The notes under the pieces were generated by a model that saw nothing but the letters and a program-made list of their open reading frames with translations, had not been told where the DNA came from and ran no database searches. The position numbers and the translations under genes are program-made. Source: Oenococcus oeni DSM 20252 = AWRIB129 (GTDB taxonomy: Bacteria > Bacillota > Bacilli > Lactobacillales > Lactobacillaceae). Taken from it: a DNA stretch of 64,000 bases. The DNA is taken from the NCBI RefSeq assembly GCF_000372485.1, contig NZ_AQVA01000002.1, positions 120,421-184,420 on the forward strand, written 5' to 3'. Within the stretch, counting starts at the first letter, position 1, and every line of letters starts with the position of its first letter. This document shows positions 48,559-57,817 of the stretch, piece by piece.

Positions 48559-49434
48559 ATATTCAAAATTTTCTTTTTGTCCCGCTGACAGCGAATTACT
48601 ACCAAATTTATTCTCTAATCTTTGGTTGCTGTTAATTGTATCGGCAACCCCCCACCATGGTTCAATTGCAACAAAATCAGCCTTTTCATCATTCTTCGAC
48701 CAAATACAAAAAAACTTTAAGTTCTTTCCGGCAACAGCAATTCGTGTGCTGCGCTCCAACTGTTTTTCGTCTGATTCTGAATCGGGAACATTCGTCTGAA
48801 GAAATAATTCGGTCAAATCTTTATCGGCTTTCAATATAAGTGCATCATTAAGAAAATCCGATCGAGAGATTTTATGAGCATATGAAAAATTAATTTTTCC
48901 AATCGGTGAAGGATTTAAATAATTGCCGTTTAAAGTATAACGATCAAACTCCCTTTGATTAGCGGAAATGCTTGTATTTTTAAAATTGGCATTAAAAGCA
49001 GGATGACCACCGATTGAAAATATCGTTTTTTTATTGTCTGTGTTTTTAACTATATAGTTAACTTTTAATTCAAAATTTTTTAATTCATAAACAGCCTGAA
49101 GGACGAATTTAAAGGGATATTTGGATAAAGTATCTTCATTAGATTCTAGTTGGAAAATCAATTTGCTGCTGCTTTTATCGATTAAGTCCCATTTCATATC
49201 GCGAGCAAAGCCATGTTGAGGCAAATGATATTTGACACCATTAAAGGTATAAGAATCATCTTTTAAGCGACCGACGTTTGGAAACAGAATCGGTGCATGT
49301 CTTTTCCAAATTTTTGGATCAGCCTGCCATAAGTATTCATAGCCGCCATTATTTGCTTTGACCGATGTTAACTCGGCACCAGTTTCCGTAACGGTTACGG
49401 TTAAAAATTTATTAGTAATTTTGTAATCATTCAT
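48541..49434 (-). CDS. Aldose 1-epimerase family protein (LacX-like)
   Basis: From ATG 49434 (MNDYKITNKFL) the protein has 297 residues. The start is placed at the overlap with xerC because upstream codons lie wholly inside xerC. Mutarotase motifs are FPNVGRLKDD, LPQHGFARD and IGGHPAFN. LacX-like proteins are thought to act on sugars or sugar phosphates, with the role unproven. It occupies the place where hslV-hslU-codY follow xerC in Bacillus. Confidence 0.88.
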   Translation of the reverse strand: MNDYKITNKFLTVTVTETGAELTSVKANNGGYEYLWQADPKIWKRHAPILFPNVGRLKDDSYTFNGVKYHLPQHGFARDMKWDLIDKSSSKLIFQLESNEDTLSKYPFKFVLQAVYELKNFELKVNYIVKNTDNKKTIFSIGGHPAFNANFKNTSISANQREFDRYTLNGNYLNPSPIGKINFSYAHKISRSDFLNDALILKADKDLTELFLQTNVPDSESDEKQLERSTRIAVAGKNLKFFCIWSKNDEKADFVAIEPWWGVADTINSNQRLENKFGSNSLSAGQKENFEYSMSFL

Positions 49435-50350
49435 CATGTCTAATTTTAGCCCGATCAAAGAATTTTTTGTAGTTTTCCTGGAGATTTTCAGTCGTGATAT
49501 GCGTGTATATTTGCGTTGTCGATAAACTTGCATGGCCCAGCAGTTCTTGGACGGTTCTGATATCGGCACCGTTATTCAATAAATGGGTTGCAAAGGAGTG
49601 CCTAAGCATATGAGGATGAATGTTGGCGGTTAGTTTAGACCTTTTTGATACCTGTTTTAAAATATACTCGGCACCGGTTTCAGTTAATTGTCTGCCACGG
49701 GTATTTATAAAAATATAGGAGTGCTTTTCCGAAAATTTCTGCATTGTCTTCTCACGCCAGGGAAGATATTGTTTTAGAGACGCCAGGGCTGGTTTTCCAA
49801 AAGGAATGATTCTTTGTTTCTTCCCTTTTCCTGTAATGTCAACGATTTGGCTATTAAAATCTATTTGAGAAAAAGTCAAATTTGTAATTTCAAATATTCT
49901 CATCCCAGTCGCATATAGTAACTCTATTAAGGCAGAGTTCCTAAGATGCTGATCATTTTGCGGGTCGGCTGCTGCTCTGAGGTATTCGATAACTTCCGCT
50001 GGATATAAAAATTCTGGCAACTTCTTGTTGCTAGAACGAAATTCAATGTTTGCAAATGGATTTTTTTTGGCCAAACTGTTTTCGATCAAAAAATGATAAA
50101 AACTTCTTAAACTTGATATTTTTCGTGCTATAGATGTTTTAGCTAATTTCCTTTCGTATAAATTATTCAAATAAATCCGGACATCAAATCGATCAATAGC
50201 CGAAAAATCCTTGAATCCGCCATTCTGAGAAAAGAAATTAACAAATTCGTCTATATCTTCGCGATAAGCTTTGAGAGTCAGAGTAGAGTATTGGCGTTCT
50301 GCTTGCAGATATTCTTCATACTTCTTCATTGTTGAAGTAATCTGATTCAT
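49427..50350 (-). CDS. xerC: Tyrosine recombinase XerC
   Basis: XerC resolves chromosome dimers at dif together with XerD. The 307-residue protein has an N-terminal SAM-like core-binding domain and the catalytic set: Arg in ATGMRIFEI, HxxR in HMLRHSFATHLL, then GHASLSTTQIYTHI with the nucleophilic Tyr. Proximity to topA and dprA indicates XerC (CodV), but trmFO, which usually sits between topA and xerC, is absent. There is no SD; TATACT is 6 nt upstream. Confidence 0.92.
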   Translation of the reverse strand: MNQITSTMKKYEEYLQAERQYSTLTLKAYREDIDEFVNFFSQNGGFKDFSAIDRFDVRIYLNNLYERKLAKTSIARKISSLRSFYHFLIENSLAKKNPFANIEFRSSNKKLPEFLYPAEVIEYLRAAADPQNDQHLRNSALIELLYATGMRIFEITNLTFSQIDFNSQIVDITGKGKKQRIIPFGKPALASLKQYLPWREKTMQKFSEKHSYIFINTRGRQLTETGAEYILKQVSKRSKLTANIHPHMLRHSFATHLLNNGADIRTVQELLGHASLSTTQIYTHITTENLQENYKKFFDRAKIRHDE

Positions 50351-50356
50351 ATTTTA

Positions 50357-50362
50357 AGTATA
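50357..50362 (-). promoter_or_regulatory. -10-like TATACT 6 nt before the xerC start
   Basis: Minus-strand TATACT is followed by TAAAAT and ATG 50350 with no SD. A leaderless xerC mRNA is inferred. Confidence 0.5.
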
Positions 50363-50486
50363 GTTTTTAGATACGAAAAACCGCAGGCTGAAGTATTATC
50401 TTATAAATTCATAAAAACATTTAAACGTTCTCTAATATCATATTTGGTCATCATTCCTCATTTAGACTGATTTTTAAAGGAATAAA

Positions 50487-50759
50487 ATGGAAAAAAGATC
50501 AATTATCAATCCAATTGAAAATATTCGTCTGAGCAGCGAACTTTGGCGAGAAAATATTCAGGTTGTTTTAACGAATTTGAGGCGCTCGCTCATTAATTTA
50601 TGTGATCGAATTTTAATTAGTCAAATCAACTTTATCGATAGAATGAAAATAAATGCAGAAATTTCTGCCAATTTGTCTACAAAAAGAGTCTCCAACAATA
50701 AGGCAATAAATATGAAAAAAGGACAAACTCCCTTCACTTCCAGAACCATGAACAAATAG
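50487..50759 (+). CDS. Hypothetical small protein, 90 residues
   Basis: ATG 50487 is preceded by TTAAAGGAATAAA, a reasonable ribosome site. The product is basic and mostly helical in composition (SSELWRENIQVVLTNLRRSLINL), with a polar Lys/Asn-rich tail and no membrane helix. It lies alone on the plus strand between xerC and topA and ends at a terminator. No family is recognised; it could be a fast-evolving gene or a chance frame. Confidence 0.45.
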   Translation: MEKRSIINPIENIRLSSELWRENIQVVLTNLRRSLINLCDRILISQINFIDRMKINAEISANLSTKRVSNNKAINMKKGQTPFTSRTMNK

Positions 50760-50774
50760 CTAAGAAATATTTAC

Positions 50775-50811
50775 AAAAAATTCTGTTTTGTTCCACAAAC
50801 AGAATTTTTTT
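50775..50811. terminator. Bidirectional terminator between the small gene and topA
   Basis: AAATTCTGTTT and AAACAGAATTT form an 11-bp stem with A and T runs on both sides, suitable for both convergent genes. Confidence 0.85.
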
Positions 50812-52819
50812 ACTTTGTTTCATTGTTTTCTTCAGTTTCTTCGTTTTTTTTAGGTTTGGTCCAACTTGCAAAATCACAATCCGGATAACGAGAACAACCA
50901 TAAAAAATGCGTCCCCGTTTTGTCCGTTTGATAACAACTTCGCCAATCCCACATTTTGGACATTTCATGCCGATTTCTTCAACGATTGATTTTGTACCGT
51001 GACAATCAGGAAAACGAGAACAAGCATAAAATTCTCCTCTTCTCGAACGACGTATAACCATTAAGCTGCCACAAATATCGCATAACTCAGGTGCAATTCG
51101 ATCATAAATTGGAACCTTTTCAAGATTTTCTATAGCTGCATCAACCTCTTTGCTGAATGGCTTGTAAAATTCATCAATAACTTTTTGCCACTTAACATTC
51201 CCGGTCTCAACCTTATCCAGTTCGTCTTCTATCTTTGAAGTAAATTGTTTGTCTGTTACCTCTGGAAATGATTTAACAACAACATCCTGGACAATATCTC
51301 CCAAATCAGTCGGTACAATTTTCTTTTGATCGAAACCGATATATCCTCTGCGTTGAATTGTATCCATTGTCGGAGCGTAAGTCGACGGACGCCCTACTCC
51401 AAGTTCTTCCAATGCTTTGATTAAACTAGCCTCAGTATATCGAGCCGGTGGCTGAGTAAAATGCTGTTCCGGAAGATTATTCACCATTTGAACGAGATCA
51501 CCAATTTTAAGTGCCGGCAAAATATTATTTTTTGTCGAAGACGTTTTTAAAGCCATTGTCCATCCTTCGAAAAGAACCTTAATTCCGGTAGCGCGCCAAA
51601 CAGTTTTGTTTTGTTCAATCATCAGAGATTGATTTTCAAGTTTTTGTTCAGACATCTGGCTGGCGATAAAACGAGACCAGATTAGATTGTATAAACGATA
51701 TTGATCGCGAGTCAGAATTTCTTTTAACGATTCCGGTGTTCTTTCGGCATCTGTCGGCCGGATCGCTTCATGCGCATCCTGAACATTTTCCGACTTTTTA
51801 ACAACATTATGGCGATGATAATATTCTTTGCCGAATTTATCGACAATGAATTTTTTGGCCATTTCTTGAGCTGTTTCCGATAGTCGAGTTGAATCGGTAC
51901 GCATATAGGTGATTAAACCAACGTGACCGATTTTTGGCAAACTAATACCTTCATAAAGTCCCTGAGCTATCTGCATTGTTTTTCGCGCATGATAATTCAA
52001 TTGCGAGTTGGCTGTTTGCTGAAGAGAAGAAGTTGTAAATGGATTGGGAGCATTTCGCTTTGATTCTTTTGTAGAAATATCGGTAATCTTAAAATCTTTG
52101 CTGCTATCGATTCTCTTTAAGATTTTGGAAACCGATTTTTGATTATCTAATTTAACCTTTTTCCCATCGGTACCGTAAAATTCGGCTGAAAACTCATGTT
52201 TACCAGCTTTGAAATTGGCATTTAAACTCCAATATTCCTTTGGAACAAAAGCGGCTATCTCTTTTTCTTTATCAAGAATCAAGCCGAGCGCAACTGATTG
52301 GACACGGCCTGCCGATAGTCCCCTTTTGACTTTTTGCCATAAAATCGGACTAATCGAATACCCAACCAAACGGTCCAAAACACGACGTGCCTGTTGGGCA
52401 TCTACCAAGTCCTGTTCGATTCCGCGGGGATGTTTAAAAGCTTCTTTGACGGCTGGTTTCGTTATTTCATTAAAAGTTACTCGGTTTTTTCCACCATCGG
52501 GTAAACCAAGAATATGTCCCAAATGCCAAGCTATCGCTTCACCCTCTCGATCCGGATCAGAAGCTACATAGACAGCCGAGGCTGATTTGGCGGCTTTTTT
52601 TAAGGAATTTATTAATGGCGCTTTCCCACGAATATTGATATATTTTGGTTCGTAATTATGTTCGGTATCTACACCCAACTGTGATTTTGGCAAATCACGA
52701 ATATGGCCCATCGAAGCCAAAACTTCGTAATCCCTTCCCAAATAATTTTCAATTGTACGGGCTTTAGCCGGACTTTCTACAATTACTAACTTCTTTGCTT
52801 TTTTCTTTTTAGTTACCAC
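50810..52819 (-). CDS. topA: DNA topoisomerase I
   Basis: TopA relaxes negative supercoils. The 669-residue protein has the TOPRIM motif VESPAKARTIENYLG and SDPDREGEAIAWH, the catalytic Tyr in TYMRTDSTRLS, and two C-terminal four-cysteine zinc ribbons (CDICG...CSRFPDC and CPKCG...CSRYPDC), then an acidic tail. It starts at GTG 52819 without SD; TAGACT is 7 nt upstream. Confidence 0.97.
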   Translation of the reverse strand: MVTKKKKAKKLVIVESPAKARTIENYLGRDYEVLASMGHIRDLPKSQLGVDTEHNYEPKYINIRGKAPLINSLKKAAKSASAVYVASDPDREGEAIAWHLGHILGLPDGGKNRVTFNEITKPAVKEAFKHPRGIEQDLVDAQQARRVLDRLVGYSISPILWQKVKRGLSAGRVQSVALGLILDKEKEIAAFVPKEYWSLNANFKAGKHEFSAEFYGTDGKKVKLDNQKSVSKILKRIDSSKDFKITDISTKESKRNAPNPFTTSSLQQTANSQLNYHARKTMQIAQGLYEGISLPKIGHVGLITYMRTDSTRLSETAQEMAKKFIVDKFGKEYYHRHNVVKKSENVQDAHEAIRPTDAERTPESLKEILTRDQYRLYNLIWSRFIASQMSEQKLENQSLMIEQNKTVWRATGIKVLFEGWTMALKTSSTKNNILPALKIGDLVQMVNNLPEQHFTQPPARYTEASLIKALEELGVGRPSTYAPTMDTIQRRGYIGFDQKKIVPTDLGDIVQDVVVKSFPEVTDKQFTSKIEDELDKVETGNVKWQKVIDEFYKPFSKEVDAAIENLEKVPIYDRIAPELCDICGSLMVIRRSRRGEFYACSRFPDCHGTKSIVEEIGMKCPKCGIGEVVIKRTKRGRIFYGCSRYPDCDFASWTKPKKNEETEENNETK

Positions 52820-52826
52820 GAATAAC

Positions 52827-52832
52827 AGTCTA
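52827..52832 (-). promoter_or_regulatory. -10-like TAGACT 7 nt before the topA GTG
   Basis: Minus-strand TAGACT is followed by GTTATTC and GTG 52819 with no SD. A nearby TTGACA is only 7 bp upstream and cannot be its -35. A leaderless mRNA is inferred. Confidence 0.45.
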
Positions 52833-52854
52833 CACTAGCTGTCAAGTTTCTAAA

Positions 52855-53742
52855 TCAGTAACAAATTATTTCGTTTAAAATGTCATCGATTTTTAAAACG
52901 GCCTTTGCCCCGTCGGCAATCAATTGATTTGTTCCATTTGAATTGTTCCGGTTTAAATCTCCCGGAATGGCCAAAACATTCCGATTCTCCTGTGTGGCAT
53001 AAGCGGCAGTTATTAAACTACCCGATCTTTCCTTTGCCTCAACGACTAGCGTCGCAGAAGTTAGACCAGCCAGAATTCTGTTTCTAGCCGGAAAATGATA
53101 CTGCTTCGGACGACTTTTCGGAAAATATTCGGATAACAACAAACCATCGGAAATGATTCGTTTTTGGATTGACTGGTTTTCGGCTGGATAACTAATATTG
53201 GTACCATTTCCGATAACGGCGATTGCCGTTCCTTGTTTTTCCAAAGCAAGTTGATGGGCATAAGCATCAATTCCTTTTGCCAAACCGGAAACAACAGCGA
53301 TTCCGGAATCAATTATTTTCGGTACAAATTCCTCTAATATTTTTTTGCCGTAATTAGTCATTGTTCGTGTACCAACAATTGTTATCATCGGCGAATTAAG
53401 AAGATTAAGACTTCCTTCATAAAATAAAATAATCGGTGCCTGGTAAATTTCTTTTAATTGTTTGGGATATTCTCTATCACAAATAGCCAGAAAATTTAAA
53501 CTACGATATTTCTCATATTCATTGATAAAATCTTCTAGAAAAGTTTTATATTCATTAACGACTGTTCCCTGCAAAAACTGATAATTTTCATATTTACCCA
53601 ATAAATCGGTAAAATCTCCTTGGCTCAAAGGAAGATCGTTTTCAGACATTTGATTGTTTAGTATGTACTTATAAAAATAATGTTCTTGCTGAGGTGTCTT
53701 TAAAACAGCATGCAAAACAAACAAGTAATCGCGTAATTTCAT
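52855..53742 (-). CDS. dprA: DNA processing protein DprA
   Basis: DprA loads RecA on incoming single-stranded DNA in natural transformation. The 295-residue protein has the Rossmann-like core: VGTRTMTNYGKKI, SGLAKGIDAYAHQ, VIGNGTNISYPAEN and SEYFPKSRPKQYHFPARNRI. A strong AGGAGG precedes ATG 53742. It follows rnhB by about 30 bp. Confidence 0.95.
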   Translation of the reverse strand: MKLRDYLFVLHAVLKTPQQEHYFYKYILNNQMSENDLPLSQGDFTDLLGKYENYQFLQGTVVNEYKTFLEDFINEYEKYRSLNFLAICDREYPKQLKEIYQAPIILFYEGSLNLLNSPMITIVGTRTMTNYGKKILEEFVPKIIDSGIAVVSGLAKGIDAYAHQLALEKQGTAIAVIGNGTNISYPAENQSIQKRIISDGLLLSEYFPKSRPKQYHFPARNRILAGLTSATLVVEAKERSGSLITAAYATQENRNVLAIPGDLNRNNSNGTNQLIADGAKAVLKIDDILNEIICY

Positions 53743-53771
53743 ATTGCCTCCTACTTGTTTGATACGAATAT

Positions 53772-54401
53772 TTAAATCAGTTTTGAAATTGGAGCAAAAG
53801 TTTTTCGATGAATCGGTGTAATTCCGTATTCTAAAAGCGCTTTCTTTGCTTCACTTGTCAAATACCCAACGTTGCGTTCAAAACCGTATTCAGGGTATTT
53901 TTCGGCCATTTTAATCATAATTCGGTCACGATGACACTTGGCCAAAATTGAAGCAGCCGCAATTGAATTGGATAATTGATCGCCGTGAATAATTTTGAGC
54001 TGTTTTAAATTTAAATCAACAGCCATTGCATCAATTAGCAAAGCATCAGGCATTTGCAAAAGATTCATAACTGATCTTTTCATAGCTAATCTGGCAGACT
54101 GATATATATTTATTAGATCTATTTCCGTTACGGAAGCTTCACCAAAGGCAAAAAGACAGGATGTTTTTTTGATTTCTTCTTCCAATAAAAATCTTTGTCT
54201 TTTATTGAAACGCTTCGAATCATATGTTTCGGATACATTAAAATTGGCTGGCAAAATGCAAGAACAGGCCACGACCGGCCCTGCAACACAGCCTCTTCCA
54301 ACTTCATCGATTCCAGCAATAATTTGATATCCTTCGTCATTTAATTCATTTTCAAATTTAAAACGAATCCGGAAAGAATCAATTATTTCCTCTAATTTCA
54401 T
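53772..54401 (-). CDS. rnhB: Ribonuclease HII
   Basis: RNase HII removes ribonucleotides from DNA and RNA primers. The 209-residue protein shows IAGIDEVGRGCVAGPVVA with the first catalytic Asp-Glu, DSKRFNKRQR, and SNSIAAASILAKCHRD. It begins immediately after the ylqF stop, consistent with co-translation. Confidence 0.96.
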   Translation of the reverse strand: MKLEEIIDSFRIRFKFENELNDEGYQIIAGIDEVGRGCVAGPVVACSCILPANFNVSETYDSKRFNKRQRFLLEEEIKKTSCLFAFGEASVTEIDLINIYQSARLAMKRSVMNLLQMPDALLIDAMAVDLNLKQLKIIHGDQLSNSIAAASILAKCHRDRIMIKMAEKYPEYGFERNVGYLTSEAKKALLEYGITPIHRKTFAPISKLI

Positions 54402-54403
54402 AA

Positions 54404-55252
54404 CTAATTATCTAAATAATCATCACCATAAAAATCAAGTGATATCAAACCAAATTTCCCGCTTCTAAAATCATTGATCAAACGCTGACTGGCACTTTCA
54501 AAATCTTGTCTCAATCCTAGCTGGCTCGTAATAGACATCAAAGCAGCGATTGGATTATCCAAAGGAAAATGGCTTATTTTATAACGGGTCGCGATTGCGG
54601 TCGGATAATTTTTTTGAAGAAAAGAAATTAACCAAAGAGCTAAATCGTCGGAAGCCAGCAGATTATCTTTAATACCCCCCAGAATTCCAATCTTTGTAGC
54701 AATTTCCTGATCTTCAAATTTTGGCCAAAGCAATCCAGGTGTATCCAAAAAAACAAGATTATAACGAGTTCTAATCCAATATAGAAAATGAGTAACTCCA
54801 GGTTTATTGGCTGTTCTAGCAATGTTTTTGCCGGCTAAATGGTTAATAAAAGTTGATTTGCCAACATTTGGTGTGCCAACGACTAATGCTTTTAAATTAG
54901 CGGCAGTATTATTTTTCGACAAATCGGCAAAAAAAGAATTATTTTTCAATTGACGAAGAAAATCCTTCGAAAGGACACCCATTTTTGCATCAGTAGTGAG
55001 AATACCGGAAAATTTATCTTTATTTTTGTTAATGAATTTTGTTACTTGGCGAGGATCGGCTAAATCGATTTTATTTAAAACAAGAAAAACCGGTTTAACA
55101 GCGATCATCTCCATAATTTGTGGATTTTGAGTTGTCTGAGGAGCACGGGCATCGACGATTTCCAAACTAAAATCGACTAATTTCATTTGTTCGTCAATTT
55201 CGCGAATCGTTTTTGCCATATGGCCCGGGAACCATTGAATTTGTTGTGTCAT
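54404..55252 (-). CDS. rbgA: Ribosome biogenesis GTPase YlqF/RbgA
   Basis: RbgA is needed for late 50S assembly. ATG 55252 (MTQQIQWFPGHMAKT) with SD GAGGAGG is the real start; codons upstream lie in yozE. The 282-residue protein has circularly permuted G motifs: NKIDL (G4) precedes GTPNVGKST (G1) and DTPGLLWP (G3). rnhB follows 2 bp later, the usual pairing. Confidence 0.96.
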   Translation of the reverse strand: MTQQIQWFPGHMAKTIREIDEQMKLVDFSLEIVDARAPQTTQNPQIMEMIAVKPVFLVLNKIDLADPRQVTKFINKNKDKFSGILTTDAKMGVLSKDFLRQLKNNSFFADLSKNNTAANLKALVVGTPNVGKSTFINHLAGKNIARTANKPGVTHFLYWIRTRYNLVFLDTPGLLWPKFEDQEIATKIGILGGIKDNLLASDDLALWLISFLQKNYPTAIATRYKISHFPLDNPIAALMSITSQLGLRQDFESASQRLINDFRSGKFGLISLDFYGDDYLDN

Positions 55253-55479
55253 AATTCCTCCTCTGAAGCAAGAAAACGCCGCCAAGCTTCGTCGAATACT
55301 TCCATGCTCATTAAATAGGGAGCATTTTCTTCCAAATATTTTGAGATTTCATCAAAATTCTGTGACTGTTTAGGAAATTCCGAATCAAAAAAAGCTGCAT
55401 TCGCAAATTCTTGAACTTCATCCGCATTTTCTGGTTTTCTCTGTGTCATTAACCACTCGTAAAAACCTCGACTTCTCAT
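55249..55479 (-). CDS. YozE family protein (UPF0346)
   Basis: The 76-residue protein has the family start FYEWLMTQRKPE and the FPKQSQNFDEISKYLEENAPYL region. It has a SAM-like helical fold of unknown role. It overlaps both the ypmS-like gene and rbgA by 4 bp. Confidence 0.92.
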   Translation of the reverse strand: MRSRGFYEWLMTQRKPENADEVQEFANAAFFDSEFPKQSQNFDEISKYLEENAPYLMSMEVFDEAWRRFLASEEEL

Positions 55480-56060
55480 TTTAAACCACCTTGAAAAATT
55501 ATTTTATTTTCGGGAAGATTAATTGTTTTAGCCTTAAAAGCTAACAATTTACCCGTCTTCATCTTCGCCAGATTGATCGAAATATCTTTTTTGGAAGAAT
55601 CAATGCCGATAAAACTCGGCAGATCGGTTGTTGCTTTGATGTAACTCATTACTGTGCCGATAGGCAATGGCATAGAACCAGCTACTAATTTTTTCGCTTT
55701 TAGTAGAACGTTACCGTTTTTTGTTACGCTTGGATCGAAAATAACTCCAACATTGAGTTTAGACCCAAGAAACTTTATATCTCCATATACATAAACTTGT
55801 TTGGAATCGGCCGAAATTGATAGGTTTTTTATTTTTTGTTCCTTCAAAAACTTGGCCGAAATAGCATTCACTTGTTTTCTAGTCAGCACAACATTAAAAG
55901 TTGCATCACTATCTTGAATCGATGAGCGCGAATCTTTCGATTGGTAGCTATCACTGAAAAGGGCAAAAAATATGGAAAAAACCATTATTAAAATAATTGC
56001 TAATAATGACCAAAAAGCCAAAAACCATTTGTTTTTTTTAATTTTTATTTCTTTTGCCAT
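55476..56060 (-). CDS. YpmS family protein (DUF2140), membrane anchored
   Basis: The 194-residue protein has a positively charged N-terminus and one hydrophobic helix (about residues 12-33), so most of it lies outside the membrane. The body shows LTRKQVNAISAKFL and SMPLPIGTVMSYI, typical of YpmS. It follows the SGNH hydrolase with a 16-bp overlap, as in B. subtilis ypmR-ypmS. The function is unknown. Confidence 0.85.
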   Translation of the reverse strand: MAKEIKIKKNKWFLAFWSLLAIILIMVFSIFFALFSDSYQSKDSRSSIQDSDATFNVVLTRKQVNAISAKFLKEQKIKNLSISADSKQVYVYGDIKFLGSKLNVGVIFDPSVTKNGNVLLKAKKLVAGSMPLPIGTVMSYIKATTDLPSFIGIDSSKKDISINLAKMKTGKLLAFKAKTINLPENKIIFQGGLK

Positions 56061-56944
56061 ATATTATTACTATTTACTGCCTTGAAAAGTTCTTTTGCCA
56101 TATAATCGTAACCCAAGTTATTCGGGTGAAAATGATCGGCCTGAGAAATGTAATCATTCTTTATTTTAATGCTTCCGGATAAAACTGACTTTTGCGTCCT
56201 GTTTCCGACTTTACCGTTTGCAATCAAATCCTCGCTGGTTAATTTCTTGATTTGTTTGCTTGTTTGATACTGTCCATAAGTTAATTGGCGGAAAATCGAT
56301 ATGTAGTATCCATTAGTCTGTTGCTTTACCAACTTTTTGTTTATTGCATTATAAAGTTTCACATCTTGATTAATGTCTTTTCTGCTCGCCATATTAACAA
56401 AAGTTGGATTGTAGTTACCAAAAATAAAAAGTGATGATTTGCTTTTTCTTAAGACGGCAACTCTTTTCAATAAATTTTTCAAAGATGTCTCGTATTTGGC
56501 ACTACTCTTTTTCACGGAACTAGTTAAACTACTGGCACTTTTTGTATCAACATTCTTTAATAATTCCTGCCTTAAATCATTTCCTCCGACGGTCATTATT
56601 ACTAAATCGGCTTTTTTTAATAGTCGTTGCTGCTCTGATGACTGATTAATTCTTTTTAAAATTTGATCAGAACGGTCGCCTGGCTTTCCGAAGTCGTATG
56701 AGGAAAACTTATATTGAGGATAGGTTTTCTTGAGAAGTTTCATTACCCGTCCTGTATATCCGTGTTTTCCCGCAGTATCACCGACACCATAAGTTAGTGA
56801 ATCACCCAAAAAAACAACCGTAATGTTTTGACTGCTTTCCTGCTTTGCGTCATTATTGCTTTTCGGCGTTAAAATAATCGAAATTACAAAAACACCGATA
56901 AATCCAAGAACTATCGCTGTTAAAATTTTTAAAAAAACTTTCAT
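56045..56944 (-). CDS. SGNH/GDSL-family lipase/acylhydrolase (YpmR-like)
   Basis: The 299-residue protein has an N-terminal membrane anchor (about 6-27) and the SGNH blocks VFLGDSLTYG (Ser), TVGGNDLR (Gly, Asn) and DHFHPNNLGYDYM (Asp-His). It probably faces outward and hydrolyses ester bonds of lipid or cell-wall substrates. It is 11 bp after degV and overlaps the ypmS-like gene. Confidence 0.9.
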   Translation of the reverse strand: MKVFLKILTAIVLGFIGVFVISIILTPKSNNDAKQESSQNITVVFLGDSLTYGVGDTAGKHGYTGRVMKLLKKTYPQYKFSSYDFGKPGDRSDQILKRINQSSEQQRLLKKADLVIMTVGGNDLRQELLKNVDTKSASSLTSSVKKSSAKYETSLKNLLKRVAVLRKSKSSLFIFGNYNPTFVNMASRKDINQDVKLYNAINKKLVKQQTNGYYISIFRQLTYGQYQTSKQIKKLTSEDLIANGKVGNRTQKSVLSGSIKIKNDYISQADHFHPNNLGYDYMAKELFKAVNSNNIWQKK

Positions 56945-56955
56945 AGATATACTAT

Positions 56956-57804
56956 TTATTCACCGTAATACAAAATACAAAGTGTGCCAATTCCGGTATG
57001 AGTAGCAACAATTGGCGAGGTGCCAAGCATAACCAATGGGGTATTCGGGAAAAGTTTTCTCAAACGATTCGAGAGCTCCTTGGCTTCTGGATCGGCATCA
57101 ACATGCGAAACCCCGATTGAGTATATTTTCTTTAATTTTTGCATTCCATCAATAACTTGATCATAAAATTTACTAATCGATTTTTCGCCGCGGCCCTTGG
57201 AAATTGTTTTGATCGAATCATCAATAAATTCAAGGCCGACTTTAATGTTTAGCAAGGAACCAACTAAACCAGAAGCACGACTGATCCTGCCTCCGGCAAT
57301 CAGATTTTTTAAGGATTCGAGACTGAGAAAAATTTTGGTTTGATTTTTTATTTTCGTGAGAAGAGAGATTATTTCTTCGATAGTCTTTCCTTCTTGAACC
57401 ATTCTTGCCGCTGCTAAAACTTGAAAAGAGAGACCACGATCGATTGAATGCGAATCAAGAAAAATAACCTTCCCACTAAAATCTTTTGCCACCGTCGCGG
57501 CTGTTTGACCAGTACCAGACAAACCACCGCTAAGATGAATACTGAGGATTTGGGCTTCTGGATTCTTTCTTAAAATGCTTTCGTAAGTATCATAAAAATT
57601 TATTACCGCCGGTTGGCTTGAAGCAGGAAGCTTTCTGGCCATTTCCATTTTCTTAAAAAACTCGTTTCGAGATATATCGACACCATCCAAATAATTGTGA
57701 TCGTTAATTAAAACTTGTAATGGAACAACACCAATATCATATTTTTTTATTTCTTCGTCCGTTAGGGCGGCTGAAGAGTCGGTAACAATTTTAATTATTG
57801 ACAT
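56956..57804 (-). CDS. DegV family fatty-acid-binding protein
   Basis: DegV/FakB-type proteins bind a fatty acid and present it to the kinase FakA. The 282-residue protein shows TDSSAALT, LSGGLSGTGQTA, DSHSIDRGLSFQV and the C-terminal HTGIGTLCILYYGE. There is no SD; TATAAT stands 7 nt before ATG 57804, suggesting a separate leaderless transcript 9 bp after folA. Confidence 0.93.
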   Translation of the reverse strand: MSIIKIVTDSSAALTDEEIKKYDIGVVPLQVLINDHNYLDGVDISRNEFFKKMEMARKLPASSQPAVINFYDTYESILRKNPEAQILSIHLSGGLSGTGQTAATVAKDFSGKVIFLDSHSIDRGLSFQVLAAARMVQEGKTIEEIISLLTKIKNQTKIFLSLESLKNLIAGGRISRASGLVGSLLNIKVGLEFIDDSIKTISKGRGEKSISKFYDQVIDGMQKLKKIYSIGVSHVDADPEAKELSNRLRKLFPNTPLVMLGTSPIVATHTGIGTLCILYYGE

Positions 57805-57811
57805 AACTAAA

Positions 57812-57817
57812 ATTATA
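57812..57817 (-). promoter_or_regulatory. -10 box TATAAT 7 nt before degV
   Basis: Minus-strand TATAAT is followed by TTTAGTT and ATG 57804, inside the end of folA. No SD or -35 is evident. Confidence 0.55.

Noticed and set aside
48541..49569. Longer mutarotase with start at 49569
   Set aside because: The extra 45 codons lie wholly within xerC on the same strand and show no family similarity.
52820..52842. TTGACA upstream of topA as a -35 element
   Set aside because: It lies only 7 bp from the TAGACT -10 candidate, and no suitable -10 exists 16-18 bp downstream before the GTG.
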